A DNA stretch of 64,000 bases from GCA-002733465 sp039969155 (GTDB lineage Bacteria; Pseudomonadota; Gammaproteobacteria; Enterobacterales; Kangiellaceae). The position numbers and the translations under genes were made by a program. Below are positions 9,305-19,281 of this stretch, one piece after another. The notes under the pieces were generated by a model that was not told where the DNA came from, made no database searches, and saw only the letters and a program-made list of their open reading frames with translations. The DNA is taken from contig JBDVOJ010000032.1 in NCBI GenBank assembly GCA_039969155.1, positions 1 to 64,000 of the forward strand, given 5' to 3'. Position 1 is the first letter of the stretch. Each line of letters opens with the position of its first letter.

Positions 9305-9319
9305 GCACTGATAAAGTGC
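9305..9319. promoter_or_regulatory. NtrC-type binding site
   Basis: GCACTGATAAAGTGC is a perfect inverted repeat fitting GCAC-Y-N5-R-GTGC. It lies about 75-100 bases upstream of the sigma-54 boxes, the usual enhancer position for NtrC. A second half-matching GGTGC-rich stretch follows at about 9346-9370 but is not a clean palindrome. Confidence 0.6.
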
Positions 9320-9493
9320 TTGCAGCTGCAATTGCCTTAAATGGGTGCAGCAGACTGCGTCGGTGCCGGTACATAATTTTCCATCCTAAAAGATGCAATC
9401 ATATGGCCAGAATTCGAGGGATAGTTATTCCCAAAAGTTGCAACTCGAGCTAGAATAGATACTTAACTAGTTGATCGATAGGAAGAATAATTA

Positions 9494-9667
9494 ATGTCAT
9501 CTACAAAACAAACGATCAAAGTCTCTAAGAAAGACCTGCCAGTCAGCTGTCCGCAAAAAGGTACCCCGGCTTGGGATATGCACCCTCGAGTTTACATTGA
9601 GCTGAAGAAGAGCCAGGTTAGTGATTGTCCCTATTGCGGTGCTCAGTTTGAGCTGGCAAGCGATTAA
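9494..9667 (+). CDS. Zinc-finger domain protein (zf-CHCC)
   Basis: A 57-residue protein with the CHCC zinc-binding pattern: Cys in SCPQKGTPAWDMHPRVYIEL (C then H), followed by DCPYCGAQFEL (CxxC). This small family is related to the zinc subunit of mitochondrial complex I, and is encoded near central metabolism genes in many proteobacteria. Its function in bacteria is not settled. The ATG follows AGGAAGAATAATTA. It has no obvious operon partner; a 290-bp featureless gap separates it from the RND genes. Confidence 0.85.
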   Translation: MSSTKQTIKVSKKDLPVSCPQKGTPAWDMHPRVYIELKKSQVSDCPYCGAQFELASD

Positions 9668-9965
9668 TTAACTTCTAGTCGCTCCACCAGCCAACATTTC
9701 TTCTCTGTCTTAAGCAAGCTGAGGTCGATTGATCGGGCTCTTTAACTAATCCGTAAAGCTTATTGAGTTCTTGATAAAACCGAAAACTTCGCCGTCCAGT
9801 AATTATTGGCCTAATTCAAAGCCCCGTTTATTCCCAAGGCAATTGAATAGTTACAATTTAGTTATTTAATTTTGCTTGAATTAATGCAAAATAGGGCGCT
9901 ATCTCAAATCTCGAAACAAGCTTAGTATGGCTTGATCTCTATCTACTTTATTCATTGGGGTGAAT

Positions 9966-11192
9966 ATGAGTCAAAAGAAATCTGTATTAGTCGGCATTAC
10001 GATTGTCGTCGTTGGCATTTTGATATTTATGCTTTTGATGGCAGGCAAACCAAAACCGCCGAAAAAGCCGATAGAAGATAATTCACCGTTAGTTGAAGTT
10101 TTGCCTTTAGAGCGTCGATCGGTGACATTTGAAGTTGAAGCTCACGGAGTGGTTAAACCAAGAACAGAATCGAGCCTAGTTTCCGAAGTCTCTGGATCAG
10201 TTGAGTCTGTCTCACCAAGCTTCGTTGCTGGAGGTCATTTCAAACAAGGCGATGTGCTGTTAAAAATTGACCCAACCGAGTACCTAGTAGGAGTAGAGCA
10301 GGCTAAAGCTCGTCTAGCCGGACAGAAGGCTAAGTATTTGCAGGAAAAGGCTAAAGCGGAGCAAGCGCGTAAAGAGTGGGATTTGACAGGCCGTTCAAGA
10401 GATAGCGCACCTATTCTGGCGCTAAGAGAACCTTTTTTGCTAGAAGCTAAAGCTAACATGGAATCTGCAGAAGCGGATCTAAAGAAAGCTCAACAAAAAC
10501 TAGACCGCACTGAGATACGCGCACCCTACGATGGAATGGTCAAAACAAAACTGGTTGATATCGGCCAGTTTGTCGCTACAGGCGCCCAGCTTGGGATGAT
10601 TTTCGCCACTGATTTTGCCGAATTGAGGTTGCCATTAACGGACCAAGAACTGGCTTTTATTAATGTACCTTTATGGGGTGAACAAAAAGAGTCAGAATTT
10701 TCGCATGTCAGAGTCGTTGCCAATTATGCAGGTCAACAACACAGTTGGCATGCAGAGTTAGTGCGTATGGAAGGCGTTGTCAATGAACAGAGTCGAGTAC
10801 ACTATGCGGTCGCCCGGATCTTTGACCCCTATTCAATCTCACCCGAAAACCCGATGGAAATTCCACTCAAAATAGGCACTTTCGCTACTGCCAATATTAT
10901 GGGGAAACAAGAGCAGGAATTAGTCAAAATACCCAGAGATGCCTTTAAAGATTTAAATAGTATTTTAGTCAGTGATAAAGAAAACCGGTTGTATTCACGA
11001 CTTTTAGAAGTCGCTCGTTCAGAAGCTGATTTTGTGTATGTCCGTTCGGGTCTAAGAGAAGGAGACCGTGTCGTTATGACATCAATACAGTCGCCAGTTG
11101 AAGGAATGAAATTAAGAATCGCTGGAGAAGAGCCCGAGAAATCCGTCGTGAAAGACGATGAAGGCTCTGAAGACTCAGAAGCGCAAAAATAA
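9966..11192 (+). CDS. RND efflux periplasmic adaptor subunit
   Basis: Membrane-fusion protein linking an inner-membrane RND pump to an outer-membrane channel. The 408 residues comprise an N-terminal membrane anchor (about residues 6-27) and a lipoyl/barrel-sandwich half (VSGSVESVSPSF ... GDVLLKIDP). A hairpin coiled coil (residues about 105-180) precedes the second lipoyl half (RTEIRAPYDGMVKTKLVDIGQFV), then a beta-barrel. It ends in a charged Glu/Asp/Lys tail. The ATG at 9966 is preferred, with GGGG five bases before it; an in-frame GTG lies at 9960. It is 26 bp ahead of the pump gene, so they form an operon. No TolC-like gene is present. Confidence 0.9.
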   Translation: MSQKKSVLVGITIVVVGILIFMLLMAGKPKPPKKPIEDNSPLVEVLPLERRSVTFEVEAHGVVKPRTESSLVSEVSGSVESVSPSFVAGGHFKQGDVLLKIDPTEYLVGVEQAKARLAGQKAKYLQEKAKAEQARKEWDLTGRSRDSAPILALREPFLLEAKANMESAEADLKKAQQKLDRTEIRAPYDGMVKTKLVDIGQFVATGAQLGMIFATDFAELRLPLTDQELAFINVPLWGEQKESEFSHVRVVANYAGQQHSWHAELVRMEGVVNEQSRVHYAVARIFDPYSISPENPMEIPLKIGTFATANIMGKQEQELVKIPRDAFKDLNSILVSDKENRLYSRLLEVARSEADFVYVRSGLREGDRVVMTSIQSPVEGMKLRIAGEEPEKSVVKDDEGSEDSEAQK

Positions 11193-11218
11193 GTCTTTTG
11201 AACTAGGAAACGACGATT

Positions 11219-14200
11219 ATGAATCAAATTCAAGAAAAACAAACAGGATTATTGGCTTGGTTTGCCTACAATCCGGTGGCAGCCAATTTGCTAATGATCT
11301 TCATTATTATTAGCGGGCTTATCTCGTATCAAATGATGACTAAACGGATGCAACCGGACATTCAACCGAATATGGTGAGAATTTCTGTACCCTACTTGGG
11401 AGCAGCCCCGCAAGAAGTCGAGCAGGGAGTCATTATAAAAGTTGAAGAGGCGATTCAAGACGTCAAAGGAATTAAGCGGGTGAACTCGACAGCCAATGAA
11501 GGCGTTGGTACCGTGGTGGTTGAGTTGAATAACGATATTGATCTAGATGATGCAGTCAATGAAATCAAAATTAAAGTCGATTCCATTTCTACTTTTCCTG
11601 GTGAAACAGAAAAACCTGTAATCGCTAAAGTTGAATTTTCCGGTTCCGTTATTTGGTTGAGTGTTTTTGGTGATATGGGGCAGCGCAGTCGGCAAACTAT
11701 CACTCAAGATATTCGCGATGAAATCATGGCGCTAGGCCCGGTCAATAAAGCAATGATTATGGGCAGCCGCCCCTATGAGATTGCGGTCGAAATTAGTGAT
11801 GAAAAGCTTCGCTCTTACGATTTAACCATGGATGAAATCTCTAATAAGATACGTCAGTTCTCTGTAGATTTACCGGGTGGAGAAATCAAAACAGAGTCTG
11901 GCGATATTCGCTTAAGAACCATTGGTCAAGCCTATTCTGAAGTTGACTTCGCCAGCTTGGTATTAAGAACTAACCCCGACGGAACACGCCTGCTACTTGG
12001 CGATATTGCAAAGATTAACGATGGTTTCGTTGAGTCAGATGGTTTTGCTCGATTTAACGGCAAGCGAGCATCAATAATTCAGGTGCAATCACTTGGCGAG
12101 CAAAACGATTTAGAAATTTCCGCGGCAGTGCATGAATATGTAAAACAAAAACAGCTAACATTGCCAGAGGGTGTTAACTTGCAATTGTGGGGAGACGGTG
12201 CGCATTACCTCAATCAACGACTAGATATGATGTTCGATAACATGTTGATGGGGATTGTTTTGGTATTTATCTTGCTGTCGCTTTTTCTTAGATTCAAAGT
12301 CGCTTTGTGGGTATTGGTTGGAATTCCAATCTGTTTTTTAGGGGCGTTTCTACTAATGGATAAGGTGGGACCTGTATCGACAAACATCAATTTTTTAAGT
12401 TTGTTTGGTTTGATTTTAGTGCTCGGGATTGTGGTGGATGATGCGATCATTATCGGTGAAAGTGTCTATACAGAAATTAAAGAGAAAGGGCATACCAGAG
12501 AAAACGTTATCATTGGAGCAAACCGTGTAGCGGTTCCGGCAACTTTTGGTGTACTAACGACCATTGCTGCTTTTCTTCCATTACTGTTTTTAGATTTTAT
12601 GTTTGCTCCGTTTTTTGAAGCAATCGCAGTGGTTGTTATTCTCTGTTTAATCTTTTCGTTGATCGAGTCAAAATGGATTTTGCCCGCACATTTAGCCAGT
12701 ATGAAATATGAAACCTACAATGAGGCTAACGTCGGTTGGTTTGGCAAATTGCAACATGCCACTCGAGAGGGAATGGAGAATTTTGCGAAACACAAATACC
12801 AGCCGCTGTTAGAAAAAGTCATTAGACATCGATTCTTGACACTGGTGACTTTTGTCATGGTGTTATTTCTTTCATTTGGTTTATTAATTTCCGGGGCTAT
12901 AAAGCTCGAACCTTTTCCGAGTATTCCAGGTGATATGATTCAAGCAAGGTTCACCTTAAATGATGGATCTCCTATAACTGCAAGGGACGAGCTTGTTAAA
13001 AAAATGGAAGCGGCGGTGGCGGAAGTAGACAAAGAGCTAGCCGAACGTAATAACGGTGAGTCTATTTCTAAGCATTCTCTTTCGTGGACTAATGGTGATC
13101 TTGGCGGTGCCATGCTGGTTGAATTGACTCCTGGCGAGTCAAGAGAAGTAGATTCTTATGATTTTGAACGTACCTGGCGAGAAAAAGTTGGAGAGGTAGC
13201 CGGTGTTAAAGAGCTAAGATTCTTTTCCATGATGGGGCCTGGAGGCGATGCCGCCATTAGCTTTCGCTTAGTCGGTTCTGATTATGAAAATTTAGAAAGA
13301 GCTTCTAATGAGTTGCAACAAAAATTGCGAGAATATGATGGTATTTATGATATTAGAACCTCTAATAGTGAGGGTAACAAAGAGATTGAGCTATCTCTCA
13401 AACCGAGTGCTGAAACGTTAGGGATTACTTTGTCAGACTTAGGGCGGCAAGTTCGTCAGGCATTTTATGGCCAAGAAGCGCAACGGATACAACGCGGTAA
13501 GGATGAAATTAAGGTGATGATTCGATACCCCAAAGATCAACGCCGCTCTATTGCCGATTTAGAAAATATGCGAGTGAGAACCCCAAGTGGAAGTTGGGTA
13601 CCGTTTTCTTCAGTGGCTGAGTTTAAACTTGGAACAGGGGTGTCAGCGATTCAAAGAGAGGATCGAAAGCGAGCGGTGTCGGTTCTAGCGGACTTTAACC
13701 CGGAAAAAGTACAATCGAGCGCGGTCATAGAAGAAATTAATTCTGACTTTATTCCAAAGCTAGTTAGTAAATACCCTGGGGTTAGTTCTGAATTGAGTGG
13801 ACAAAGTAAAGAGGTGAGTGCGTTGATAAGCGAGGTTACAATTTCATTGTTGTTTGCTTTTGCAATGATTTACATTTTACTCGCGATCCCACTTAAATCT
13901 TATATACAACCGGTGATGGTGATGTCAGTCATTCCTTTTGGATTTATCGGTGCGATTCTAGGGCATTTAGTCTTTGATAAGAGTTTCAATATGATGTCGA
14001 TGTTTGGCATTATTGCTCTCGCTGGTGTAGTGGTTAATGACAGCTTGATTATGGTCGAGTTCGTAAATCGAGCGAGACGCTCGGGTATGCGATTAAAGGA
14101 TGCGGTATTAAAAGCGGGAACCCAGCGTTTTAGAGCAATTATGCTTACTTCGTTAACAACTTTCTTTGGCTTATTACCGATAATGTTTGAAACCAGTTTG

Positions 14201-14368
14201 CAGGCCCAAATTATTATTCCTATGGCACTGAGTTTGGCGTTTGGGATTATGTTTGCAACTGTTATTACATTGTTTCTAATACCCTCGCTTTATATGTTAC
14301 TAGAAGATTTTAAAGGGTTATTTAGAAAAGATAAAAACTTAACTGTCACCGCTGAAGTGACTAATTGA
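11219..14368 (+). CDS. RND efflux transporter permease (AcrB/MexF superfamily)
   Basis: A proton-driven inner-membrane pump of 1049 residues. It starts with a cytoplasmic segment and TM1 (AANLLMIFIIISGLISYQ), then a large periplasmic loop. A block of TM helices about residues 335-480 includes GLILVLGIVVDDAIIIGESV, holding the TM4 Asp pair (VDDA) of the proton relay. A second periplasmic loop and a second TM block (residues about 865-1035) follow. The pattern is that of the divergent HAE1-like group often called 'efflux RND transporter permease subunit' in marine bacteria. The substrate cannot be predicted. A strong terminator follows. Confidence 0.93.
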   Translation: MNQIQEKQTGLLAWFAYNPVAANLLMIFIIISGLISYQMMTKRMQPDIQPNMVRISVPYLGAAPQEVEQGVIIKVEEAIQDVKGIKRVNSTANEGVGTVVVELNNDIDLDDAVNEIKIKVDSISTFPGETEKPVIAKVEFSGSVIWLSVFGDMGQRSRQTITQDIRDEIMALGPVNKAMIMGSRPYEIAVEISDEKLRSYDLTMDEISNKIRQFSVDLPGGEIKTESGDIRLRTIGQAYSEVDFASLVLRTNPDGTRLLLGDIAKINDGFVESDGFARFNGKRASIIQVQSLGEQNDLEISAAVHEYVKQKQLTLPEGVNLQLWGDGAHYLNQRLDMMFDNMLMGIVLVFILLSLFLRFKVALWVLVGIPICFLGAFLLMDKVGPVSTNINFLSLFGLILVLGIVVDDAIIIGESVYTEIKEKGHTRENVIIGANRVAVPATFGVLTTIAAFLPLLFLDFMFAPFFEAIAVVVILCLIFSLIESKWILPAHLASMKYETYNEANVGWFGKLQHATREGMENFAKHKYQPLLEKVIRHRFLTLVTFVMVLFLSFGLLISGAIKLEPFPSIPGDMIQARFTLNDGSPITARDELVKKMEAAVAEVDKELAERNNGESISKHSLSWTNGDLGGAMLVELTPGESREVDSYDFERTWREKVGEVAGVKELRFFSMMGPGGDAAISFRLVGSDYENLERASNELQQKLREYDGIYDIRTSNSEGNKEIELSLKPSAETLGITLSDLGRQVRQAFYGQEAQRIQRGKDEIKVMIRYPKDQRRSIADLENMRVRTPSGSWVPFSSVAEFKLGTGVSAIQREDRKRAVSVLADFNPEKVQSSAVIEEINSDFIPKLVSKYPGVSSELSGQSKEVSALISEVTISLLFAFAMIYILLAIPLKSYIQPVMVMSVIPFGFIGAILGHLVFDKSFNMMSMFGIIALAGVVVNDSLIMVEFVNRARRSGMRLKDAVLKAGTQRFRAIMLTSLTTFFGLLPIMFETSLQAQIIIPMALSLAFGIMFATVITLFLIPSLYMLLEDFKGLFRKDKNLTVTAEVTN

Positions 14369-14395
14369 TAAGGGGTTAAATCTGTTGCTAATGAG

Positions 14396-14429
14396 AAAGG
14401 CCGACAAATAAATTTGTCGGCCTTTTTTT
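14396..14429 (+). terminator. Intrinsic terminator after the RND operon
   Basis: AAAGGCCGACAAATA is followed by its complement AATTTGTCGGCCTTT and a T-run. This is a 13-bp GC-rich stem with a tight loop and a terminal U-tract. The stem is A-flanked on the other side, so it may also stop the opposing protease transcript. Confidence 0.9.
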
Positions 14430-14475
14430 GACTATTCAAATGTGTTAACCCGAAGTTAACTCATAGTAAATAATC

Positions 14476-16440
14476 TTAGTTGGCAGTTGCATTTAAAGTG
14501 ACACCGCTAGCAGCTCGGTAACCTCGAATATCAATATGCCATGTACCGGACTGTGGACTACTAAAGGTACAAGTCTCCTCGTTACCGTTTTTGTATGGAC
14601 GACAATCATAACTAGAAGTGGTTGATTGAGAACCATAGTTTACGTAAAGGTCCGCATCGCCAGTTCCACCAGTAATAGAAATAGTCATGGTTGTGTAACC
14701 AGGGTCTAATTCTAATGTGTATCGAGCCCAAGCATTTCGAGCAACTGAAATATCAGTTACCGTAGAATCGATTGGAGCTGGACCGCTTCCTGGCTCGGTG
14801 TAGCTACCAGTCAAGGTGACGCCGGAGAATGTACTGTAGGCCTTCACTCTAACATAATAAGTACCACCTGTGCTGGTACCAGTACAAGTTTCATTATTTC
14901 CACTTGCGTAAGGACGACAATCATAAGTGCTGTCAGTTGGTGCAGAACCAAATCTAACATACATGTCCGCATCGCCAGTTCCGCCACTTATGTTGAAACT
15001 AATATTGGTAGCGCCTGAAGGAACTTCCATAGTGTAAACAACATCGTTTCCTGTTGATTCAGCTAAACCTGAAACCGGTACACCATTGGAAAGAACGTTA
15101 TCGGTTGGTGGTGGAGGTGGTGGAGGTGTCGTTCCGCCATCAACTTGTAGCAATAGATTAGGCGAACCGTTAACGTTGCTGATTCTATTTGAAACGGCAT
15201 TGCCCTCTATCTCTGTTTCTACCTGCGCAGGAGTTGCGCTAGGGTTAGATTGAAGATATAAAGCAACAGCACCAGCCACATGTGGTGCAGCCATAGAAGT
15301 TCCGCTGATGGTATTGGTGCCACCGTTACTCCATGTTGAAGTTATACTTGATCCTGGTGCGAAGAGGTCGATACAAGAACCATAATTGGAGAAGCTAGAC
15401 CGAGCATCCGAGCTTGTAGATGACGCAATGGTTAATGCCGCAGGGACTCGGTTGGGAGAGCCGAAACATGCATCAGAATTATCATTGCCTGCAGCAACTA
15501 CAAAAGTGATACCAGCATCTATCGCATTTTCAACAGCGCTGTCTAACGCAGTAGAGCTACTGCCACCTAAACTCATATTAGCTACAGAAGGACCTGATGC
15601 ATTTTGAGCAACCCAGTCTACTCCAGCAATAACCCCAGAGTTACTTCCGCTTCCGTTACATCCCAATACTCTTACTGGAATTAACGAAACATTTTTGGCC
15701 AGTCCGTAAGTTTCACTACCGACAGTACCAGCAACATGAGTACCGTGGCCATTACAGTCGTTTGTTCCGTTACCGTCGTTGATAGCGGTGTAACCACTTC
15801 CGACACGACCTTCAAAGTCACTATGTGAGCTAAGAATACCAGTGTCAACAATATAAGCGGTAACACCCGTACCAGTATTGGTGTAAGTGTAGCTGCCATC
15901 AAGCGGCAGATCTGCCTGATCAACTCGATCGATTCCCCAAGTTGCATTAAATTGGGTATCGTTGGCTTTCATCATTTGGTCTTGTTCAATGTAAGCAACG
16001 CGGCTATCTTTTAGCATATTCTGCATCGCTTTCTTGTCCATTTTTGCGACAAAGCCAGGTAGTGCAGCATGGAATTGTTTCATGACTTCACCAGTGCTAG
16101 AACTCATCAAGTCATTGGTCATGCTTGCTACTGCTTGGCTACGAAAGTTCATCACATTGGCTGAAGACATTAACTGAACATTTTGTCCAGAAAGTGCCGA
16201 GATTTGTTGTTCAACAACTTGGTCTTTTAACACAACAATATATTGGCCAGGAATAGCTGTTGACGTAGCAGCTGGATGAAATGAAGCTACAGCGGCGGGA
16301 GTGTTATTTAATGGTTGGATTTCGTTGTCGCTTGCAGCAATAACGGGTGCCCCGGTTAGTGTTAATATTGCCGCAGAAATAGCGAGAGTTTGCTTAGTTT
16401 TTGCAAACATCTTTTGTGAAGAGAGTTTATTAGTTTTCAT
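14476..16440 (-). CDS. Secreted subtilisin-like S8 protease with two PPC domains
   Basis: A 654-residue exported serine protease. Residues 1-36 form a signal peptide. About 60-155 is an I9 propeptide inhibitor (GQYIVVLKDQV ... RVAYIEQDQMM). The peptidase S8 domain follows, with Asp199 (AYIVDTGI), His232 (NGHGTHVAGT) and Ser382 (GTSMAAPHVAGA). A proline linker (PPPPPPPT) leads to two C-terminal pre-peptidase domains with paired motifs GGTGDADMYVRFG and GGTGDADLYVNYG, each with a CRPY...ETC disulfide pattern. Such enzymes are extracellular scavenging proteases of marine gammaproteobacteria; the PPC domains are usually removed after secretion. It is monocistronic, with a long AT-rich upstream region. 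Confidence 0.95.
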   Translation of the reverse strand: MKTNKLSSQKMFAKTKQTLAISAAILTLTGAPVIAASDNEIQPLNNTPAAVASFHPAATSTAIPGQYIVVLKDQVVEQQISALSGQNVQLMSSANVMNFRSQAVASMTNDLMSSSTGEVMKQFHAALPGFVAKMDKKAMQNMLKDSRVAYIEQDQMMKANDTQFNATWGIDRVDQADLPLDGSYTYTNTGTGVTAYIVDTGILSSHSDFEGRVGSGYTAINDGNGTNDCNGHGTHVAGTVGSETYGLAKNVSLIPVRVLGCNGSGSNSGVIAGVDWVAQNASGPSVANMSLGGSSSTALDSAVENAIDAGITFVVAAGNDNSDACFGSPNRVPAALTIASSTSSDARSSFSNYGSCIDLFAPGSSITSTWSNGGTNTISGTSMAAPHVAGAVALYLQSNPSATPAQVETEIEGNAVSNRISNVNGSPNLLLQVDGGTTPPPPPPPTDNVLSNGVPVSGLAESTGNDVVYTMEVPSGATNISFNISGGTGDADMYVRFGSAPTDSTYDCRPYASGNNETCTGTSTGGTYYVRVKAYSTFSGVTLTGSYTEPGSGPAPIDSTVTDISVARNAWARYTLELDPGYTTMTISITGGTGDADLYVNYGSQSTTSSYDCRPYKNGNEETCTFSSPQSGTWHIDIRGYRAASGVTLNATAN

Positions 16441-17058
16441 TCTTCTTTAGTCTCCATTGGTTTGAGTGTGCGCGAAATACTACCCATTTCAATTTAAAGA
16501 CTTAACTGCATTCAACAACTAATTTTAAGTATTATATTTACCCGATAATTTAATTGTTGAAGCTAAGTCAGGTGCCTTATTAAAACTTCTAGATTAATAA
16601 AGCTATCCAAATAAATCGCGCGAGTATTGGTTTTCAATTAGTGTTTTTATTTTTCTTGCTATCTAATAACATAATTCATATTTTTAACTAAATTATGTAG
16701 CTAAATGGCGAGTTGGTTCTAACTGTCATCCGATTTAAATTTAGATAAACTGTTAACAACCAAATTGAAAACGCCACAAGATGCTAAAGATGAATGAAAT
16801 ATAATGCAATCCACGCATGAGATATTTTTAAAATTTGATAAATTAGAACAAAAATTATGTGTAAAATTGCCAAAACAAAAACTCCCCATCGAGCTAAATA
16901 AAATATGAATGCGTTAAATATATTTATTTGAGATTTTTTGTTTTTATCACTAAAAATACTTTGTTAATTTTTAATAGTTTTAAGAGATGGTTAGAAAAAA
17001 TAATGCCATAGTTTTTTGAGTCGGTAAAAGAGTCAGGTTTAATTGAAGGAAGTGTTTT
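16441..17058. other. AT-rich intergenic region, 618 bp
   Basis: The gap holds the 5' region of the protease gene and the 3' end of the HDOD gene. It is strongly AT-rich with many short stop-interrupted frames. I see no gene, tRNA, terminator or clear operator in it. Confidence 0.6.
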
Positions 17059-18597
17059 CTAACTTTTGCTCGTGTTGTAAATGATTACTTTGTTAGCGGT
17101 AAGAAGTAGTTGCTTGGTTGCTTTTAATTTTTCAATTGAAATGTCATTCTTTCCAAGCGCGTCAATATAGATCAAGAATTCAACTTTTTCTCTCGGTTTG
17201 AAAGAAAAGAACACAAATCGGGCGATTTCTTGCTCATGAATTTCTGTCGGCAATCTATTCCAAATGTTTGCATGTTTGCTTTTGTCGAACACTACAAATA
17301 ATGATTCAACTAAAAACTTTTTAAATGGTGTTTTTTGAGAGAAGTCGAAACCTAACTTTATCTTGTTCTGTTCCTTTTGACTAGAGTACATTGCGGTGGA
17401 GACTTTCTTATTTTTCCAATCCACTATTAACAAGCTAGCACGCGAAAAATTGAGTTTATCGGTAGTTAATTCCAAAATTTTCCGTAGCAACACATTGGTA
17501 TTTCTATAGCGTTTCGGTTTATTTCTAATTTCATGAGTGAATTTTTCAACGGCAATTAGGTCAGCCTTTTGCTTAAGTTCATTTGATTGTTTAGCAAACT
17601 TGGCGTGGCGTTTTAAGGGGATCTTGGGTTTAGCATTTAGCCATTCTGGGTAAATTGCTTTACTTTTTAACTCGAAATGTCTTGCCGCCGGAACAAACAG
17701 TTGACTTCCCTTAAGTTGCTCACTGCTTGCTCTAATGGCGCCTTCTAAACTCAGCCCAAGTTTCTTATAGGATACATTAAATGCTCTTTGGGTGATCTTA
17801 AAGTAGTGCTGATAGCTATTACTGAACCACGACGCTAGAGTGGCTTTTGCAAGCCAATTGGCAGTGAGTATCAACCAAGAGTCGGTTAAGTGCCATTGCT
17901 TAAGAGTTTGAGTCTGATTGCTATAGCCATGATGGATGTATTGCAGCAAATCTTTTCTTCCAAATGGCGGCTGTTTTTCGTAGGTCAACTGAATAAGGTG
18001 GCTCATATGCCACTCCTTAGCGACAGCCATTCTCCATTCTCGTAGATCAAATCCGAGCTTCGCTTGTTCGAATAGTGGCAGTTTCTTGGGAAGTACTAAT
18101 TGTCGGTACTGAATGCGCCACATAGGCTTTTGTTTTAAGTGCCATAAAAGTGTTTCAGCGAAGTTGTAGGTCATGGTTGGCCAGTAAAGCTGTTTAGCCT
18201 TGGCAGAGTTTGCTAATAGTTTGTTTACCAGTTCTGCGGCTAATATAGACCCTGACATTAAGAATTTGACTTCCTCACTGACTGCCACTGGCTTCTCGTT
18301 AGCTTTTAACTTTTGTTGAAAGCTGAAAAATAACTTTTCAGCGCCAGTCATGCCAAGAGTGCTCATCGCATGATCGACTGCAATTGGTGCATTATCTTTG
18401 TTTTTGGCATGCTTCCAAGCCGCCTCTATCAAATAGCTGGATAATACAGGATCTCTGTAATAGTAAGGTTTAAAGTCGAGTATAGATGTGTTGGGATTGT
18501 CTAACTGCTTGATTATCTTGGGTAATTCCAATGGTGGAAGTGGGTTTTCTCTAAATTCCTTAATCAGCGAACGGATGCTATTTTCAGAATTGGACAT
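17059..18597 (-). CDS. HDOD-like signalling protein with C-terminal GAF-like region
   Basis: A 512-residue cytoplasmic protein. The N-terminal 250 residues resemble the HDOD output domain: ENPLPPLELPKIIKQLDNPN, then DFKPYYYRDPVLSSYLIEAAW, and AVDHAMSTLGMTGAEKLFFSF matching the HDOD 'ai..LG...v..l' helix. The central part is helical and basic. The last about 150 residues (NVLLRKILELTTDKLNFSRASLLIVDW onward) look like a GAF sensor domain. HDOD proteins act in regulatory networks, often c-di-GMP or stress linked, but none has a settled catalytic activity. It is monocistronic. Divergence from the HDOD core is considerable, so the call is moderate. Confidence 0.65.
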   Translation of the reverse strand: MSNSENSIRSLIKEFRENPLPPLELPKIIKQLDNPNTSILDFKPYYYRDPVLSSYLIEAAWKHAKNKDNAPIAVDHAMSTLGMTGAEKLFFSFQQKLKANEKPVAVSEEVKFLMSGSILAAELVNKLLANSAKAKQLYWPTMTYNFAETLLWHLKQKPMWRIQYRQLVLPKKLPLFEQAKLGFDLREWRMAVAKEWHMSHLIQLTYEKQPPFGRKDLLQYIHHGYSNQTQTLKQWHLTDSWLILTANWLAKATLASWFSNSYQHYFKITQRAFNVSYKKLGLSLEGAIRASSEQLKGSQLFVPAARHFELKSKAIYPEWLNAKPKIPLKRHAKFAKQSNELKQKADLIAVEKFTHEIRNKPKRYRNTNVLLRKILELTTDKLNFSRASLLIVDWKNKKVSTAMYSSQKEQNKIKLGFDFSQKTPFKKFLVESLFVVFDKSKHANIWNRLPTEIHEQEIARFVFFSFKPREKVEFLIYIDALGKNDISIEKLKATKQLLLTANKVIIYNTSKS

Positions 18598-18815
18598 GGA
18601 ATTTTTATAGACCCCAAACTTACAAACATATTTTTAATATTAGCTGAATTTATTGGCTAACTTTGAGAAAATTGATGGGTGTTTGATAATTCTATTGAAT
18701 AGCGTCGACTCGTTAGAGATTTTGCCTGCAAAGCTATTGATTGCAGGCTAATTTTTCCGTAAACTCTCGTTCCGCTTAGGGTATTCCGATTCTAAGCTGA
18801 TTTTTTTCCTAGAAA

Positions 18816-18892
18816 GGGCCCTTAGCTCAGTTGGTTAGAGCATCCGACTCATAATCGGCAGGTCCCCCGTTCAAGTCGGGGAGGGCCCACCA
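18816..18892 (+). tRNA. tRNA with CAT anticodon (probably tRNA-Ile2, else elongator Met)
   Basis: A complete 77-nt cloverleaf: acceptor GGGCCCT/AGGGCCC with encoded CCA, D-arm GCTC...GAGC, anticodon loop CTCATAA, T-arm CCCCG-TTCAAGT-CGGGG. The GG(G/C)CCCTTAGCTCAG start resembles tRNA-Ile2, whose C34 is converted to lysidine by TilS, more than elongator Met. The assignment between the two is an inference from the acceptor stem. Confidence 0.93.
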
Positions 18893-19019
18893 TTTCTTTA
18901 GTTCATTCTCGAAGTTCCAATGTCCCTATCAAAGTTTGTTGACTCTTTTTTAAGCTATCTGAATTGTGGGCTAAACTTCAAATTTACGTTGCGTTACAAC
19001 TAACTATCAATTTAAGACC

Positions 19020-19061
19020 AAAAAAAAGGGATAAGCCTAAAAAGACTTACCCCTTTTTTTG
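19020..19061. terminator. Terminator of the cold-shock gene
   Basis: An imperfect stem, AAAAAAAGGGATAAG and CTTACCCCTTTTTTT, with a 9-base loop and A/T runs on both sides lies 11 bases past the csp stop. On the minus strand it ends in a T-run, and it can work in both directions. Confidence 0.8.
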
Positions 19062-19071
19062 ATTGTCTCTA

Positions 19072-19281
19072 TTAGATAGCGACAATGTTCTCTGCTTGAG
19101 GACCTTTCTGGCCATCAGTTACTTCGAACTGAACTTTTTGACCTTCCGCTAAAGTTTTGAAACCATCAGCAGAAATTGCACTGAAATGTGCAAAAACGTC
19201 TGGTCCAGACTCTTGCTCGATAAAACCAAAACCTTTAGATTCGTTGAACCACTTAACGGTTCCTGTAGTAGTATTAGACAT
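19072..19281 (-). CDS. Cold-shock domain protein (CspA family)
   Basis: A 69-residue single-stranded nucleic-acid-binding OB-fold protein. RNP1 is KGFGFIE and RNP2 is VFAHF; the start GTVKWFNESKG and the end GPQAENIVAI are canonical. It acts as an RNA chaperone. About 320 bp of noncoding DNA precedes it, long enough for the extended, structured 5' leader typical of cold-inducible csp genes, but I cannot show that this copy is cold-induced. Confidence 0.95.
   Translation of the reverse strand: MSNTTTGTVKWFNESKGFGFIEQESGPDVFAHFSAISADGFKTLAEGQKVQFEVTDGQKGPQAENIVAI

Noticed and set aside
10829..11242. A 137-codon minus-strand frame in the RND adaptor
   Set aside because: A Ser-rich antisense shadow of a well-supported gene.
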